Notes under the pieces: generated by a model | What the model saw: the letters and a program-made list of their open reading frames with translations, nothing else | Told to the model about the DNA's origin: nothing | Database searches by the model: none | Shown: in pieces, positions 27,533-38,200 of the stretch | Layout: every line of letters begins with the position of its first letter | Numbering within the stretch: the first letter of the stretch is position 1 | Source of the DNA: an uncultured Flavobacteriaceae bacterium | GTDB taxonomy: Bacteria > Bacteroidota > Bacteroidia > Flavobacteriales > Flavobacteriaceae | NCBI GenBank assembly: GCA_947500575.1 | Contig: CANMSI010000001.1 | Location: 310,001-374,000, forward strand | Direction of reading: 5' to 3' | Length of the DNA stretch: 64,000 bases | Made by a program: the position numbers and the translations under genes

Positions 27533-29722
27533 ATGAAGCAGCGTTACCTTAGTCTTTTATTCAGTTGTGCACTATGTTTTACCTATGGACAGATAGGTAT
27601 TACCGGATTCAAATCTGAAAATGCATCTAAACAATTAGCATTGGAAGCCAGTTTTGATTCCAAACTTTCCGCAGAAAATTTAGATCAATGGATGCAGATT
27701 TTATCAGATCAGCCACATTACGTTGGTACCGAGAAAGGGAAACAGAATGCGGAATGGATTGCTAAGCAATTTAAATCGTGGGGATATCAAACAAAGATCG
27801 AATCCTATGATATTCTTTTCCCATATCCAAAGATCCGTTCATTAAAACTTACTGCTCCTACGGTTTATAATGCCAAACTAACCGCTGTACCTGTTGAAGG
27901 TGATCCTTATACCGCACAAGGTGATGCGTTATTGCCCAGTTATAATGCTTTTTCAAGAGATGGAAATATAGAAGCCGAATTGGTTTTTGTGAATTATGGT
28001 GTTCCAAGTGATTATGAAGAATTAGAAAAATTAGGTATTGATGTGAAAGGGAAAATTGTCATTGCAAAATATTATGGATCATGGCGAGGTATTAAACCAA
28101 AGTTAGCGGCAGAAAAAGGTGCTATTGGTTGTATTATCTATTCAGACCCCAAGGATGATGGTTTTGTGAGAGGAGATGTGTATCCAAAAGGCGCCTTTAA
28201 AAATAAAACAGGGGTGCAACGAGGCTCCGTAATGGATATGCCATTATACCCAGGGGATGTACTTACACCGGGTTATGGAGCTACTAAAAATGCGAAACGC
28301 CTAGACAGATCTAAGGCTCCTACAATCACTAAAATTCCAGTTTTACCTATCTCCTATGAAGATGCAGAACCTTTACTAAAAGCATTAGAGGGTGCAGTTG
28401 CGCCCGAAGCATGGAAAGGAGGATTGCCCATAACCTATCATATAGGACCTGGCCCCGCAAAAGTGCACTTGCAACTGGAGTTTGATTGGCAACTAAAACC
28501 TGCCTATAACGTGATAGCAAAAATGAAAGGTACCGAATACCCAGATCAATGGGTAATGCGCGGAAATCATCACGATGCATGGGTACATGGCGCAAACGAC
28601 CCTATCAGTGGAATGGTTGCTTTAATGGAAGAAGCACGTGCCATTGGAGCTTTGGTTAAAGAAGGAAAAAAACCAAAAAGAACATTGGTTTATTGCGCAT
28701 GGGACGCTGAAGAGCCTGGCCTTATTGGTTCTACGGAATGGGTAGAGGATCATAAAACTGAGTTACAGCAGAAAACTGTTGCCTACATTAACACAGATGG
28801 CAACGGAAGAGGTTTTTTTAATGCCGGAGGTTCGCACACCTTACAGTCCATGGTTGGTGAAGTAGCACAACAAGTAAAAGATCCTCAAAAAAAAGTATCC
28901 ATAGCAACTAGAAGAAGTGCAAGAAATCTTCTTTATGGAGGTACAGAATCTTTTTCTTTATATGCTTTAGGCTCGGGATCTGATTATACCCCTTTCATTC
29001 AGCATGCAGGGATTGCTTCCCTAAATATTGGATTTAGTGGTGAAAATTCTGGCGGTGAATACCATACTATTTACGATACATATCCGCATTACAAACGTTT
29101 TAAAGACCCCGGCTTTGTTTATGGGATTACACTGGCGAAAACGGCAGGCAGAATTGTTTTACGTTTGGCAAATGCTGATGTATTGCCTTTTGAATTTGTA
29201 CAATGGCAGAGTACTGTAAATACGTATATAGAAGAGGTAATTAAGTTGAACAACACTATGCGAGAGGCGGTACAAAAACACAATGAATTAGTAGATAAAA
29301 ATGCATTTGAATTAGCGGCAGATCCTACTAAAACCTTTGTAAAACCCCAGCGCAAAGATGCGATTCCTTATCTGGATTTTAGTCCGCTTCAAAACGAAAT
29401 TACAGCATTGAATACTACCATTCAAAAAATCTCGAGTACAGATCTTACAAAGCGTACTACAAAAGATTTAGAAATAATAAATGGTATCTTAATGCATGCA
29501 GAACAAAGCTTAACAAACTCAACAGGTCTCCCAAGAAGATCATGGTACAAGCATCAAATATATGCACCTGGCTTTTACACAGGATATGGAGTAAAGACCT
29601 TACCGGCCGTACGGGAAGCTATTGAACAAAAAGATTGGAAGGAAGCGCAAGAGCAAATACACGTCCTTTCAAAAACATTGGAAAAATTTCATAAACATAT
29701 CAAACAAATCATAACGCGATAA
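27533..29722 (+). CDS. Exported M28 peptidase of the glutamate carboxypeptidase II type
   Basis: A 729-residue exported zinc peptidase related to glutamate carboxypeptidase II/NAALADase. The start is the ATG giving MKQRYLSLLFSCALCFTYGQ, a good signal peptide; an in-frame upstream start would add 26 residues that break it. After the N-terminal segment come a PA domain (about 110-260, with GKIVIAKYYGSWRG), the M28 core with zinc ligands in GNHHDAWVHGANDP, WDAEEPGLIGS, NTDGNGRG and GGEYHTIYDTY, and a C-terminal TFR-type dimerisation domain (about 560-720). It removes C-terminal residues from peptides. The beta-lactamase-fold gene follows four bases later. Confidence 0.92.
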   Translation: MKQRYLSLLFSCALCFTYGQIGITGFKSENASKQLALEASFDSKLSAENLDQWMQILSDQPHYVGTEKGKQNAEWIAKQFKSWGYQTKIESYDILFPYPKIRSLKLTAPTVYNAKLTAVPVEGDPYTAQGDALLPSYNAFSRDGNIEAELVFVNYGVPSDYEELEKLGIDVKGKIVIAKYYGSWRGIKPKLAAEKGAIGCIIYSDPKDDGFVRGDVYPKGAFKNKTGVQRGSVMDMPLYPGDVLTPGYGATKNAKRLDRSKAPTITKIPVLPISYEDAEPLLKALEGAVAPEAWKGGLPITYHIGPGPAKVHLQLEFDWQLKPAYNVIAKMKGTEYPDQWVMRGNHHDAWVHGANDPISGMVALMEEARAIGALVKEGKKPKRTLVYCAWDAEEPGLIGSTEWVEDHKTELQQKTVAYINTDGNGRGFFNAGGSHTLQSMVGEVAQQVKDPQKKVSIATRRSARNLLYGGTESFSLYALGSGSDYTPFIQHAGIASLNIGFSGENSGGEYHTIYDTYPHYKRFKDPGFVYGITLAKTAGRIVLRLANADVLPFEFVQWQSTVNTYIEEVIKLNNTMREAVQKHNELVDKNAFELAADPTKTFVKPQRKDAIPYLDFSPLQNEITALNTTIQKISSTDLTKRTTKDLEIINGILMHAEQSLTNSTGLPRRSWYKHQIYAPGFYTGYGVKTLPAVREAIEQKDWKEAQEQIHVLSKTLEKFHKHIKQIITR

Positions 29723-29726
29723 ACCT

Positions 29727-30989
29727 ATGACACTATTTAAAAAAATAAGAATATCAAAGTCATCCCTATTTGGCATATTTTTCATTCTTTTTATTTCTGG
29801 TCCAATCTATGGACAAGGACAAATTCCTGAGGTAGTTGAGTCTGAAATTGCTGGTGTATCGCAAGCGCGTCTCGACAGATATGAAGCCTTCTTAAGAAAA
29901 GAAATTGTAGATGGTCGTATTCCTGGAGCTATTTCTTATGTGATGCGCAAAGGACAAGTGGTGCATAAAGAAGCTTTTGGGTATAGTAGTCTTAAAGAGA
30001 AAACACCTATAAAGCAAGATCAAATTGTACATATAATGTCCATGACCAAACCCATTATTACAGTGGCTTTTATGATGTTATACGAAGAAGGCCATTTTTC
30101 TCTAAAGGATCCAGTATCCAACTATCTGCCACAATTCAAAGATCTTAAAGTGGCAAAAGATGTAAATGAGGGAATCAAAGGCGGCACAAAACCGGCAAAC
30201 AAAGAAGTTACCATTCTCCAGGTATTGAGCCATACTGCTGGTTTTTCTCATGGTCTAGGGGGTACTACTTTAGATAATGAAATTGCTCAAGAACTTTACT
30301 TTAAACCTCAAAAAGATATTGAAAGCAGAGTGAATACTATGGTAAGTTTGCCTCTAGTTGGGCATCCTGGTGAACAATGGTATTATAGTGCTTCTCCGGA
30401 TGTTCTATCCCTATTAATTGAGCATTTCTCGGGAATGACGGCAGCGGAGTTTTTGCAAAAGAGACTTTTTAGTCCTCTTGGAATGAAGCATACCGGCTAT
30501 AATATTAAGAAAGAACATGAAAAATTGTGGATGCCAGTTCACAATAAAAACAAAGAGGGAATACTGGTAAATTCTCCACAGCAACTACCCATTGTTGGCA
30601 ATACGGTATATGGGGGGAGCCATGGTCTCTTTTCAACAGCGGCTGACTATATGACTTTCTGTCAAATGCTATTAAACAATGGAGAATGGAAAGGGCGACG
30701 CTATCTCAGTAGAAAAACTCTGGAACTAATGACCAAAGATCATGTAGGTGATCTATATCAGGCACCTGGACAAGGATTTGGACTTGGTTTTGGTGTTACC
30801 ACCGATTTAGCAGATGGGAAAGCTACCGGCTCTGTAGGCCAATACTATTGGGGAGGTGCCTATTGTACTTATTTTTTTATTGACCCAAAAGAAGAATTAA
30901 TATCTATTTTGATTACTCAATTACAACCCTACAGCAATTATTACTCGGATAAGATGAGACAGTTTGTATATCAAGCTATTATAGATTAA
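29727..30989 (+). CDS. Exported serine hydrolase of the class C beta-lactamase fold
   Basis: A 420-residue exported protein with a signal peptide ending near YGQG. The catalytic SxxK is SMTK in HIMSMTKPI, the tyrosine motif is YYSASPD, and the C-terminal WGGAYCTYFFIDPKEEL stands where the KTG-like strand is expected. Such proteins are often esterases or D-aminopeptidases rather than drug-inactivating lactamases, so resistance should not be assumed. The gene lies four bases after the M28 peptidase gene, so the two form an operon. Confidence 0.87.
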   Translation: MTLFKKIRISKSSLFGIFFILFISGPIYGQGQIPEVVESEIAGVSQARLDRYEAFLRKEIVDGRIPGAISYVMRKGQVVHKEAFGYSSLKEKTPIKQDQIVHIMSMTKPIITVAFMMLYEEGHFSLKDPVSNYLPQFKDLKVAKDVNEGIKGGTKPANKEVTILQVLSHTAGFSHGLGGTTLDNEIAQELYFKPQKDIESRVNTMVSLPLVGHPGEQWYYSASPDVLSLLIEHFSGMTAAEFLQKRLFSPLGMKHTGYNIKKEHEKLWMPVHNKNKEGILVNSPQQLPIVGNTVYGGSHGLFSTAADYMTFCQMLLNNGEWKGRRYLSRKTLELMTKDHVGDLYQAPGQGFGLGFGVTTDLADGKATGSVGQYYWGGAYCTYFFIDPKEELISILITQLQPYSNYYSDKMRQFVYQAIID

Positions 30990-31024
30990 AGAAAAATAAT
31001 ACCTTTAGAAATAAAATATACCAA

Positions 31025-31453
31025 ATGAAAAAGATTTGTTTTTTACTTTGTTGCTTTGTTTTAATAACAAGTTGTTCTAACGATAGTGATGATGGAACGG
31101 AGGAAGAGTTTGACCCTTCAGCAATTGTTGGCTCCTGGAAATTGGCTCGCGCCACCTTTTTAGCGGCAGATGGGAGTCCTACTGAAGAAGATTTCTCCAG
31201 TAAAGATGTTGTATACACCTTTGAAACTAATGGAAATTTAACAGTTAGTAATAATTCCCCAGGACACATCGCTGGGAATTATTCCTATACTTTTAAAAGA
31301 GATTTTTTAAGCAGTACTCCCGGTCAAAACGAATCAGAAGTATTGGTTGTTGAAATTGAAAATACGAAATGGGCTTATAATTCGCTTAATGGAACACTTG
31401 TATTAAGTCTAGCGCATATAGATGGTCCAGGTTTGTTTTTTGATCCGCAATAA
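31025..31453 (+). CDS. Small lipocalin-like lipoprotein
   Basis: A 142-residue lipoprotein with lipobox LITSC near residue 17 and an acidic stretch right after it (SNDSDDGTEEEFDP), which suits surface export in flavobacteria. The mature domain begins IVGSWKLARATFL and continues as alternating strands (VVYTFETNGNLTVS, GNYSYTF), the pattern of Bacteroidota lipocalin-like proteins. The ligand is unknown. Only 35 bases separate it from the upstream hydrolase gene. Confidence 0.75.
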   Translation: MKKICFLLCCFVLITSCSNDSDDGTEEEFDPSAIVGSWKLARATFLAADGSPTEEDFSSKDVVYTFETNGNLTVSNNSPGHIAGNYSYTFKRDFLSSTPGQNESEVLVVEIENTKWAYNSLNGTLVLSLAHIDGPGLFFDPQ

Positions 31454-31469
31454 AAAAGAAATTGAAAGT

Positions 31470-32351
31470 ATGAAAAGGCATCTCATTTTATTCATTTTTC
31501 TTAGTATTTTAACCCATGGTATGGCCCAGAAAATAATTGAACTTCCACATCAAAATCCATCCCATATTGAATGGAAAGAACCCGAGAAGCAATTTTTTTC
31601 CAAAGTGTGGGATACAGAGGTTGTTACCAATGTCGCTACTCCTAGTCTTCAAATCTTTAAGCCAGACCCTACAATTTCAAATGGCACCTCAGTGATTATA
31701 GCACCTGGCGGGGCGCTTTACGCTCACAGTATCGAAAGTGAAGGAAATGAAGTAGCCAAGTGGCTGAATAGTAAGGGAATAACAGCTTTTGTTCTTAAAT
31801 ACCGTTTGGTGCCCACTGGTAAAGATGGGGCGCAAGAAGTTTCTGATTTAAGTACCACCAATCCTGGAGAAATGATGAAACAGGTTGAAAAAGTGCTTCC
31901 TCTATCCATAGAAGATGGTCTTGCCGCCATTAGTTATGTTAGATCCAATGCGTCTAATTTGGGGATCGCCAAAGATAAAATAGGGTTTATGGGATTTTCT
32001 GCTGGTGGAGCAGTTACAATGGGTGTTTTGTACAATTATGAAGAAGAAAATAGACCAGATTTTGTTATTCCAGTATATCCATGGATTAGCGCGATGCCCG
32101 TACAAGAAACACCAAAAAATGCACCTCCCATGCTAATTGTATGTGCCTCTGACGATCCTTTAGGTCTCGCTGCTGGAAGTGTAGATCTATATCTCTCTTG
32201 GTTAAAAGCTGGCAAAACCGTTGCCTTGCATATGTATGCAAAAGGAGGACATGGCTTTGGAATGCGAAAACTTGGATTACCTTCAGACAAGTGGATAGAG
32301 CGTTTTTACGATTGGTCTATTAGTGAAGGCATTACCGTTCCAAAAAAATGA
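31470..32351 (+). CDS. Exported alpha/beta hydrolase (esterase-like)
   Basis: A 293-residue exported alpha/beta hydrolase. The ATG at 31470 gives a signal peptide (MKRHLILFIFLSILTHGMAQ); an upstream in-frame start inside the lipocalin-like gene would disrupt it. An APGGALYAHS oxyanion loop, the nucleophile elbow GFSAGG, SDDPLG for the acid and GGHGFGM for the histidine make a complete catalytic triad. The family includes acetyl-xylan and other sugar-ester esterases. It starts 17 bases after the lipocalin-like gene. Confidence 0.88.
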   Translation: MKRHLILFIFLSILTHGMAQKIIELPHQNPSHIEWKEPEKQFFSKVWDTEVVTNVATPSLQIFKPDPTISNGTSVIIAPGGALYAHSIESEGNEVAKWLNSKGITAFVLKYRLVPTGKDGAQEVSDLSTTNPGEMMKQVEKVLPLSIEDGLAAISYVRSNASNLGIAKDKIGFMGFSAGGAVTMGVLYNYEEENRPDFVIPVYPWISAMPVQETPKNAPPMLIVCASDDPLGLAAGSVDLYLSWLKAGKTVALHMYAKGGHGFGMRKLGLPSDKWIERFYDWSISEGITVPKK

Positions 32352-32432
32352 AGTGAGATACTATAGATCAAAGCTCATTCTTTTGTTTAAAAAACGAATT
32401 AAACTTAATTTAAAAATCTTAATTTAACTTCT

Positions 32433-33077
32433 GTGAAACATTTCTTTTTGGTTCTTTTGTTAGTAAGCGCGTTTTGCAAGGCGCAAGAAAATTTACCTTT
32501 TGCTGAGGAAGTATCAGCGCTTGAAAAAAAATATGATAGCCTTTGGGATACTTCTAAAGAAACGGTAGTATTTGCTGGTAGCTCTAGCATTCGAGTATGG
32601 AAGAACTTAGAAACTTCCTTTCCGGAACATCAAATCATAAATTCTGGTTTTGGAGGATCTCAAGCATCTGATCTTTTAACACATATTAATACCTTAATTC
32701 TTCGTTACAAACCCAAAAAAGTGTTCTTGTACGAAGGAGATAATGATATTGCCTCAAAGAAAAAAACAAAAGATATTATTGCTACTACTCAAGAGATTAT
32801 TCAACTTATTAAAAAGCAGAATCCAAATACAGAAATTGTATTAATTGCGGCTAAACCTAGTAAAGCTCGTTGGAAATTAAAAGGAAAATACAAACGCTTG
32901 AACAAAAAATTTATAAAGCTTGCCAAGATGGATCCATTACTAAAATATGCAAATGTATGGGATGCGATGCTTAAAGGAAGACGGGTAAGATCTGATATTT
33001 TTGTAAGCGATGGTTTGCATATGAATAGCAAAGGATATGAATTATGGTATGAAGTAATACGTCCCTTTCTAAACTAA
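32433..33077 (+). CDS. Exported SGNH/GDSL-type hydrolase
   Basis: A 214-residue lipase/esterase-like protein with GTG start and a signal peptide ending near FCKAQ. The SGNH blocks are VVFAGSSSIR (nucleophile Ser), NSGFGGSQASD (Gly), YEGDNDIA (Asn) and VSDGLHMNSKGYEL (Asp/His). Relatives remove acetyl groups from glycans or hydrolyse lipids. Its position next to an esterase and a GH20 gene favours glycan deacetylation, which is an inference. Confidence 0.87.
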   Translation: MKHFFLVLLLVSAFCKAQENLPFAEEVSALEKKYDSLWDTSKETVVFAGSSSIRVWKNLETSFPEHQIINSGFGGSQASDLLTHINTLILRYKPKKVFLYEGDNDIASKKKTKDIIATTQEIIQLIKKQNPNTEIVLIAAKPSKARWKLKGKYKRLNKKFIKLAKMDPLLKYANVWDAMLKGRRVRSDIFVSDGLHMNSKGYELWYEVIRPFLN

Positions 33078-33202
33078 TATGTGGTTTTTCTCATTCATAA
33101 AGACCGCTTGGAACTGACATTTTAGTATCCTTTTCAATATAATAGAAGTGATCATTTAAAGCGCACTTCTTCAAATAATAGCATTAATTAAACCCATTTA
33201 AA

Positions 33203-34819
33203 GTGAAAAACTCTATCCTTCTAAGAACCTTTGTGCTATCACTGGCCATTTGCTTCATTGTAGCATGTCAAAAAGAAAAGAAAGTCATTAATTTTCCCAA
33301 AACAGACTTATCTATGGAATCCATGGTTCCCAAACCTTTAGAAGTAATACCAACCCATAGTGCGTTTGGTTTAAACCAGTATACCGCTATTTATACTTCA
33401 CAAACTGCTAATGGTTTTGAGGAAGTTGGCCAATTTCTTGCGGACAAGATAAAAGATAAAATTAATTTAAGACTCTCAGTTAACGAATCAGATGCAGGAT
33501 CTGTGGAGCGAATTATTTATATAAATCAATCGGACAGTACCGCTTTAGATGGGAAAGAATCATATCAATTATACATTACCAAAGATTCCGTAATCCTCAA
33601 CGCCAAGACCGCGGAGGCAGCTTTTAGAGGTGTTCAAACACTAAGGCAAATTGTACCTGAAATAAGCAATGATACCCTCACCGAACACCCCATGTGGCTA
33701 ATTCCTACTGGAAAAATAATAGACCGCCCAAATCTCGAATATAGAGGAGGAATGTTAGATGTAGCGCGTCATTTTTTCACAGTTAAAGAAGTTAAAAAAT
33801 ATATAGACCTGCTGGCTTATTACAAATACAATGCTTTGCATTTGCATTTATCGGACGATCAGGGCTGGCGTATCGAAATTAAATCATGGCCAAAACTAAC
33901 GGAAATTGGTGGTAGCACAGAAGTTGGTGGCGGTGAAGGCGGTTTTTATACCCAAGAAGAGTACGCCGAAATTGTGAGTTATGCGTTGAAACAACACATG
34001 CTTATTATTCCAGAAATTGATATGCCTGGACACACGAATGCGGCCTCGGTCTCCTACCCTATTCTTAATGGAAACGGGAAAACACCTAAATTATACACTG
34101 GCATGCGAGTTGGGTTTAGCACTTTTGATACCAGAAAAGATACCGTCTATGCATTTATTGATGATGTGGTACGAGAAATTTCGGCTTTAACACCCGGTCC
34201 ATTTTTTCATATTGGAGGTGATGAAAGCCATGTTACCAAGAAAAAGGATTATATCTATTTTGTTGAAAGAGTAGAAAAAATTGTTCAGAAACATGGCAAA
34301 CGCATGGTAGGCTGGGATGAAATTATGCAAGGTGACCTTGATAAAACTTCGGTTGCACAACATTGGAATACAGAAAAAAATGCCTTAATGGCTGTAGAAA
34401 AAGGAGCACAAATTATTCTTTCTCCTGCAAAAAAAGCGTATTTGGATATGCAGTATGATAGTTTATCCAAACACGGTTTGCATTGGGCTGCTTATATTCC
34501 TGTTGACACTGCATACATTTGGACACCAAAGAAATTCATTGCAGGCATTCCAGAAGAAAATATTCTTGGAATTGAAGCGCCTTTATGGTCAGAAACTATT
34601 AGTACAGGTAGTGAATTAGAATATCTGGCGTTTCCACGGGCCATTGGATATTCGGAATTGGGCTGGACAACGGCTGAAAATAGGGACTGGGAAAATTATA
34701 AAATTCGCTTGGCAGATCAGGCTCCTTTTCTAGAACGTATGGAGGTAAATTATTATCCTTCGAAGCTCATTGATTGGAAAAAGAGCAAACATACGGAAAG
34801 GCCTATTTTAAAGGATTAA
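33203..34819 (+). CDS. Beta-N-acetylhexosaminidase, GH20, lipoprotein
   Basis: A 538-residue GH20 enzyme that releases terminal N-acetylglucosamine or N-acetylgalactosamine. GTG start and a lipobox (CFIVAC near residue 22) anchor it in the envelope. The N-terminal GH20b-type domain spans about 35-175 and the catalytic barrel about 180-510: RGGMLDVARHF, LHLHLSDDQGWRIEI, PEIDMPGHTNAA, the catalytic pair in HIGGDESH, and APLWSETIS. Substrates could be chitin oligomers, peptidoglycan or host/algal glycans. Confidence 0.95.
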   Translation: MKNSILLRTFVLSLAICFIVACQKEKKVINFPKTDLSMESMVPKPLEVIPTHSAFGLNQYTAIYTSQTANGFEEVGQFLADKIKDKINLRLSVNESDAGSVERIIYINQSDSTALDGKESYQLYITKDSVILNAKTAEAAFRGVQTLRQIVPEISNDTLTEHPMWLIPTGKIIDRPNLEYRGGMLDVARHFFTVKEVKKYIDLLAYYKYNALHLHLSDDQGWRIEIKSWPKLTEIGGSTEVGGGEGGFYTQEEYAEIVSYALKQHMLIIPEIDMPGHTNAASVSYPILNGNGKTPKLYTGMRVGFSTFDTRKDTVYAFIDDVVREISALTPGPFFHIGGDESHVTKKKDYIYFVERVEKIVQKHGKRMVGWDEIMQGDLDKTSVAQHWNTEKNALMAVEKGAQIILSPAKKAYLDMQYDSLSKHGLHWAAYIPVDTAYIWTPKKFIAGIPEENILGIEAPLWSETISTGSELEYLAFPRAIGYSELGWTTAENRDWENYKIRLADQAPFLERMEVNYYPSKLIDWKKSKHTERPILKD

Positions 34820-34828
34820 TACCCGTGA

Positions 34829-35278
34829 ATGAAAAGAACAAAGAAGAAAAATTTAGTGCTTTGGATAAGCCTAGTATTTTTTCTTATTTCTTTAACACAA
34901 CAATCCTATTGTACCAATAATGATTATGGAAGTTATGGCTCTGGTTTTGTATGCGTCGTATTCGGAGTTTTGGGACTTGCAATTGGAGGTGCTTTTCTAA
35001 TCTGGCTTGCCAATCCTTTCCTATTAATTTCTTGGTTCTTTACAAGAAAAAATCCAATAGTTGCCTGCATTGTTAGTGGCATTTCTTTAGCCATTGCCCT
35101 CTCTTTTCTATTTTTTGATGAGATTATGATTAATGAAGCAGGGCATTATGGCACTATCACTGGATATGCGCTGGGCTATTGGTTATGGGTTCTTAGTATT
35201 GCCACTGTTTTCATAGGAAGTGCTAAGAACCATCTAGAACTTCAATCTGCTAAAACCAAAAAGCAGTTACCGGAGTAA
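34829..35278 (+). CDS. Membrane protein of unknown function
   Basis: A 149-residue protein with a short N-terminal span (LVLWISLVFFLISLTQQ) and three or four further spans (for example GVLGLAIGGAFLIWLANPFL and CIVSGISLAIALSFLFF). It ends in a charged tail. I recognise no family. It starts nine bases after the GH20 stop and is probably co-transcribed. Its stop codon is inside the terminator stem. Confidence 0.68.
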   Translation: MKRTKKKNLVLWISLVFFLISLTQQSYCTNNDYGSYGSGFVCVVFGVLGLAIGGAFLIWLANPFLLISWFFTRKNPIVACIVSGISLAIALSFLFFDEIMINEAGHYGTITGYALGYWLWVLSIATVFIGSAKNHLELQSAKTKKQLPE

Positions 35279-35285
35279 CTGCTTT
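35260..35285. terminator. Two-way terminator between convergent genes
   Basis: An 11-bp perfect stem (35260-35270 with 35275-35285) around the loop CGGA. It overlaps the plus-strand stop codon and lies eight bases past the convergent minus-strand stop. The T tract is better when read on the minus strand, so it probably serves both genes. Confidence 0.7.
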
Positions 35286-35292
35286 AGTTTAT

Positions 35293-38200
35293 TTACTTCT
35301 TCACCCCTGGTAAGCCAGTAGGCTTTTTAGTTTGCCAATAAAAGGTTTCTGCCTTTTTTTCTGCTGGCCATACCTCATCTAAAGTATCTGCATTATATAC
35401 TCTGCCATTTTTAATCACATGGGTGATCGTATTGGTATTTCGGATATTGTCTAAAGGATTTTTGTCTAAAATCAAAATATCAGCCAATTTCCCTGCTTCC
35501 AAGCTTCCTAAATCCCCATCTAAGCCCAAGGCCTCTGCTCCATGACTGGTAGCCACTTTTAATGCATCATGGTTCTTCATTCCTCCGCTACCCACAGACC
35601 AAAGTTCCCAATGATATCCTAAGCCTTGCAACTGTCCATGACTTCCAACACCGGCCAATCCACCGGCTTCCACTAGGTCTTTCATAAACTCAGCATGCTT
35701 TTTAAATACATGCTCTTCATCCATGAACCATCCTGGTCTTCTTCTAGATTTTTGTGCTAACTCTTGATAGGGTGTAAAGTTTTGAATTTTTTTATCTCCC
35801 CAAACATCTTCTCTAGAATAATAATAATTCTCTGCCCACGGACCACCATAAGAAACTAATAAGGTAGGCGTCACTGCCATTTTAGAATCTGCAATAGTTT
35901 TTACAACATCTTTATAAATAGGATATATAGGTAAGGAATGCTCATGACCAGGATAACCATCTAAAAGCTGGGTCATGTTTAATTTAAAGTCCAAACCACC
36001 CTCCGTGGTAGGCATTAGTTTTAGCTCCTTAGCCGCCATCATGATCCATTGTCTAGCCTGACGGTTTCCAACTAAATACATTTTAATACTCTTGGTATTA
36101 TAATATTCACTGTACTGCTTTAATACCTCTTTTGCATGATCCAAACTTTCAATCTTATATCGCCAAAAACCAACTCCAGGTCCTGTACTATACACTCGTG
36201 GTCCATGTAACATTCCAGATTCTACCATATCTGCATAGGTAAGCACATCTGTAGTAGCTGTTTGCGGATCTCTAGTAGTTGTAACACCATAGGCTAGGTT
36301 GGCCGAATAAATCCATACCTGATTCTTATGTACGCCCCAATTAGGCCACATATGTGCATGTGTATCTATAAAACCAGGTACTAAGGTTTTCCCAGATACA
36401 TCTATTGTTTTGGTATCTGCAGGCACTGACAAGCTTCCGGAGGGTCCTACCGCTTTTATTCGATTGTTTTCTACTAGTATATCTCCATTTTCAATTACTT
36501 CATTGCCTTTCATTGAAATAATTCGTCCTCCTTTTAGTAATAAATTCCCTTTCGGAATGTCTTTTTGATAGCGAACCTTTATTTTAAACTCTTCTGCTGT
36601 AAACTTAGCTTCTTTCTTTTTCTCCTTTTTATCCTTCTCCTTATCTGTCTTCGTAGAATCAGATTTCTTCTCCGCTTTCTTTAGTTCTTTCTCTTTCTTT
36701 TTAGCAGCTGCAACACTATCCCTAAATTGTTTACCCGCCTCAAGATCATATCTAAAATGACTTGCTCCTAAAGACCAATGAACTCTTTTGCTATCCGAAG
36801 ACCAGAAAGGAAATTCACCACCAATCACTGTCAATTTAACCGCTGGGAACGCAGCACTCTCTGCTTTTGCCAAGGATACCGTGGGGGTTTTTCCAAATCT
36901 AGGAATCGTAACCGTATAGATATCATTATTAATATGTGCTAAAGCTGTTTTCCCGTCGGGAGAAATTCGTATTTCCGAAGGTCTTGAAGCAGTATTATTT
37001 TCTCTCCACCCTTCCTCCGCAGAAGGCAATGCCGTGGGCATACAGAGATTTTCAAAGGCCTCATCATGATCTTTTCCAAAAATGTCTTGAGAGCCATACG
37101 TCTGAATTCCTGTTAATTTTAGATGTGCTTTTTCATCAGATCCATCCCATCGAATAGATATTAGTCCTTTGGAACCATGTGTTAAATAGATACGGTTGTC
37201 TACTTTCGTAAAATGTGGCTTTTGTCGCCCTTTGGCTTTGTCTATTAAATTAATTGCACCTCCATTTGTTGAAACCCATACCAAATCTTCTTGTGCTCCT
37301 CTTGCAAACGGACCAATGGCATCGTCATACGTTTGCGACGATCCTCTATGAAAAGCAATCCTATTCGATTGATAAGACCACTCTGGAAAAGTGTAGATAC
37401 CAGCTTCTTTAGTAAGTTGCACAGGTTTAGGTCTTCCGGTAGTATTAATTTTATATAAGTGACCGCCTCCTCTTTTCCAAGTAGTAAATACTAAGAACTT
37501 GCCATCTGGAGACCAAGTGGGTTGTGCTTCTGTAAAATCGTTGTTGGTGAGCCTTCTTGGGGTACCACTGGGTAAGTCCATTATATAGAGTCTATTCAGT
37601 GCCGTAAACGCTAACTGGGAACCATCAGGGGAAGGTTTCCCGTCTCTTATCTGTGTAACAAAGCTTTCTTCTGCGTCTTCAATAGGATATTTAAAGGCAA
37701 GCTGCGGCCCTAAATCAAGTTCTATATCAACTTCAAAAGGGATCTCAGTAGCTGTATTAGTATCTAGTGAAATACTATAAATTTTACCACCATAAGAAGC
37801 AATCAAGTTCTTATTATCTGGCGTAAAAGACATTGCAGGTAATACACCTAAGGGAGCTATAGATTCTTGTTCATCTCGTTGCACTGGATACGCCAACCAG
37901 CGTTCCTTTCCCGTATTTAAATTACGAAGTACTAAACCTGTTTCGTCTTCAAATCGGGTGCCATATACTAACCAATTACCATCACCAGACAAAGTAGGAG
38001 TAAAAGCAGAACCATATCTGGAAGTAATCGTAGCTCTATCTCCATCTTCCATATCATATGTTCCAATTTGATATTGCGGTAATTGAGCATTATAGTTCCA
38101 AGAATTAAAGCGCTGTGAAAAGTATAGTAATTTACCATCCGCACTAAATGCCGGGTCCGTTGCTTTTATATTCTTAGGCTCTCCAAATAACTGACTTCCA

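Noticed and set aside
29727-30989. Beta-lactamase giving drug resistance
   Set aside because: It shares the fold and SxxK, but the other motifs differ from true class C enzymes and it sits with peptidase genes; an esterase or peptidase role is more likely.
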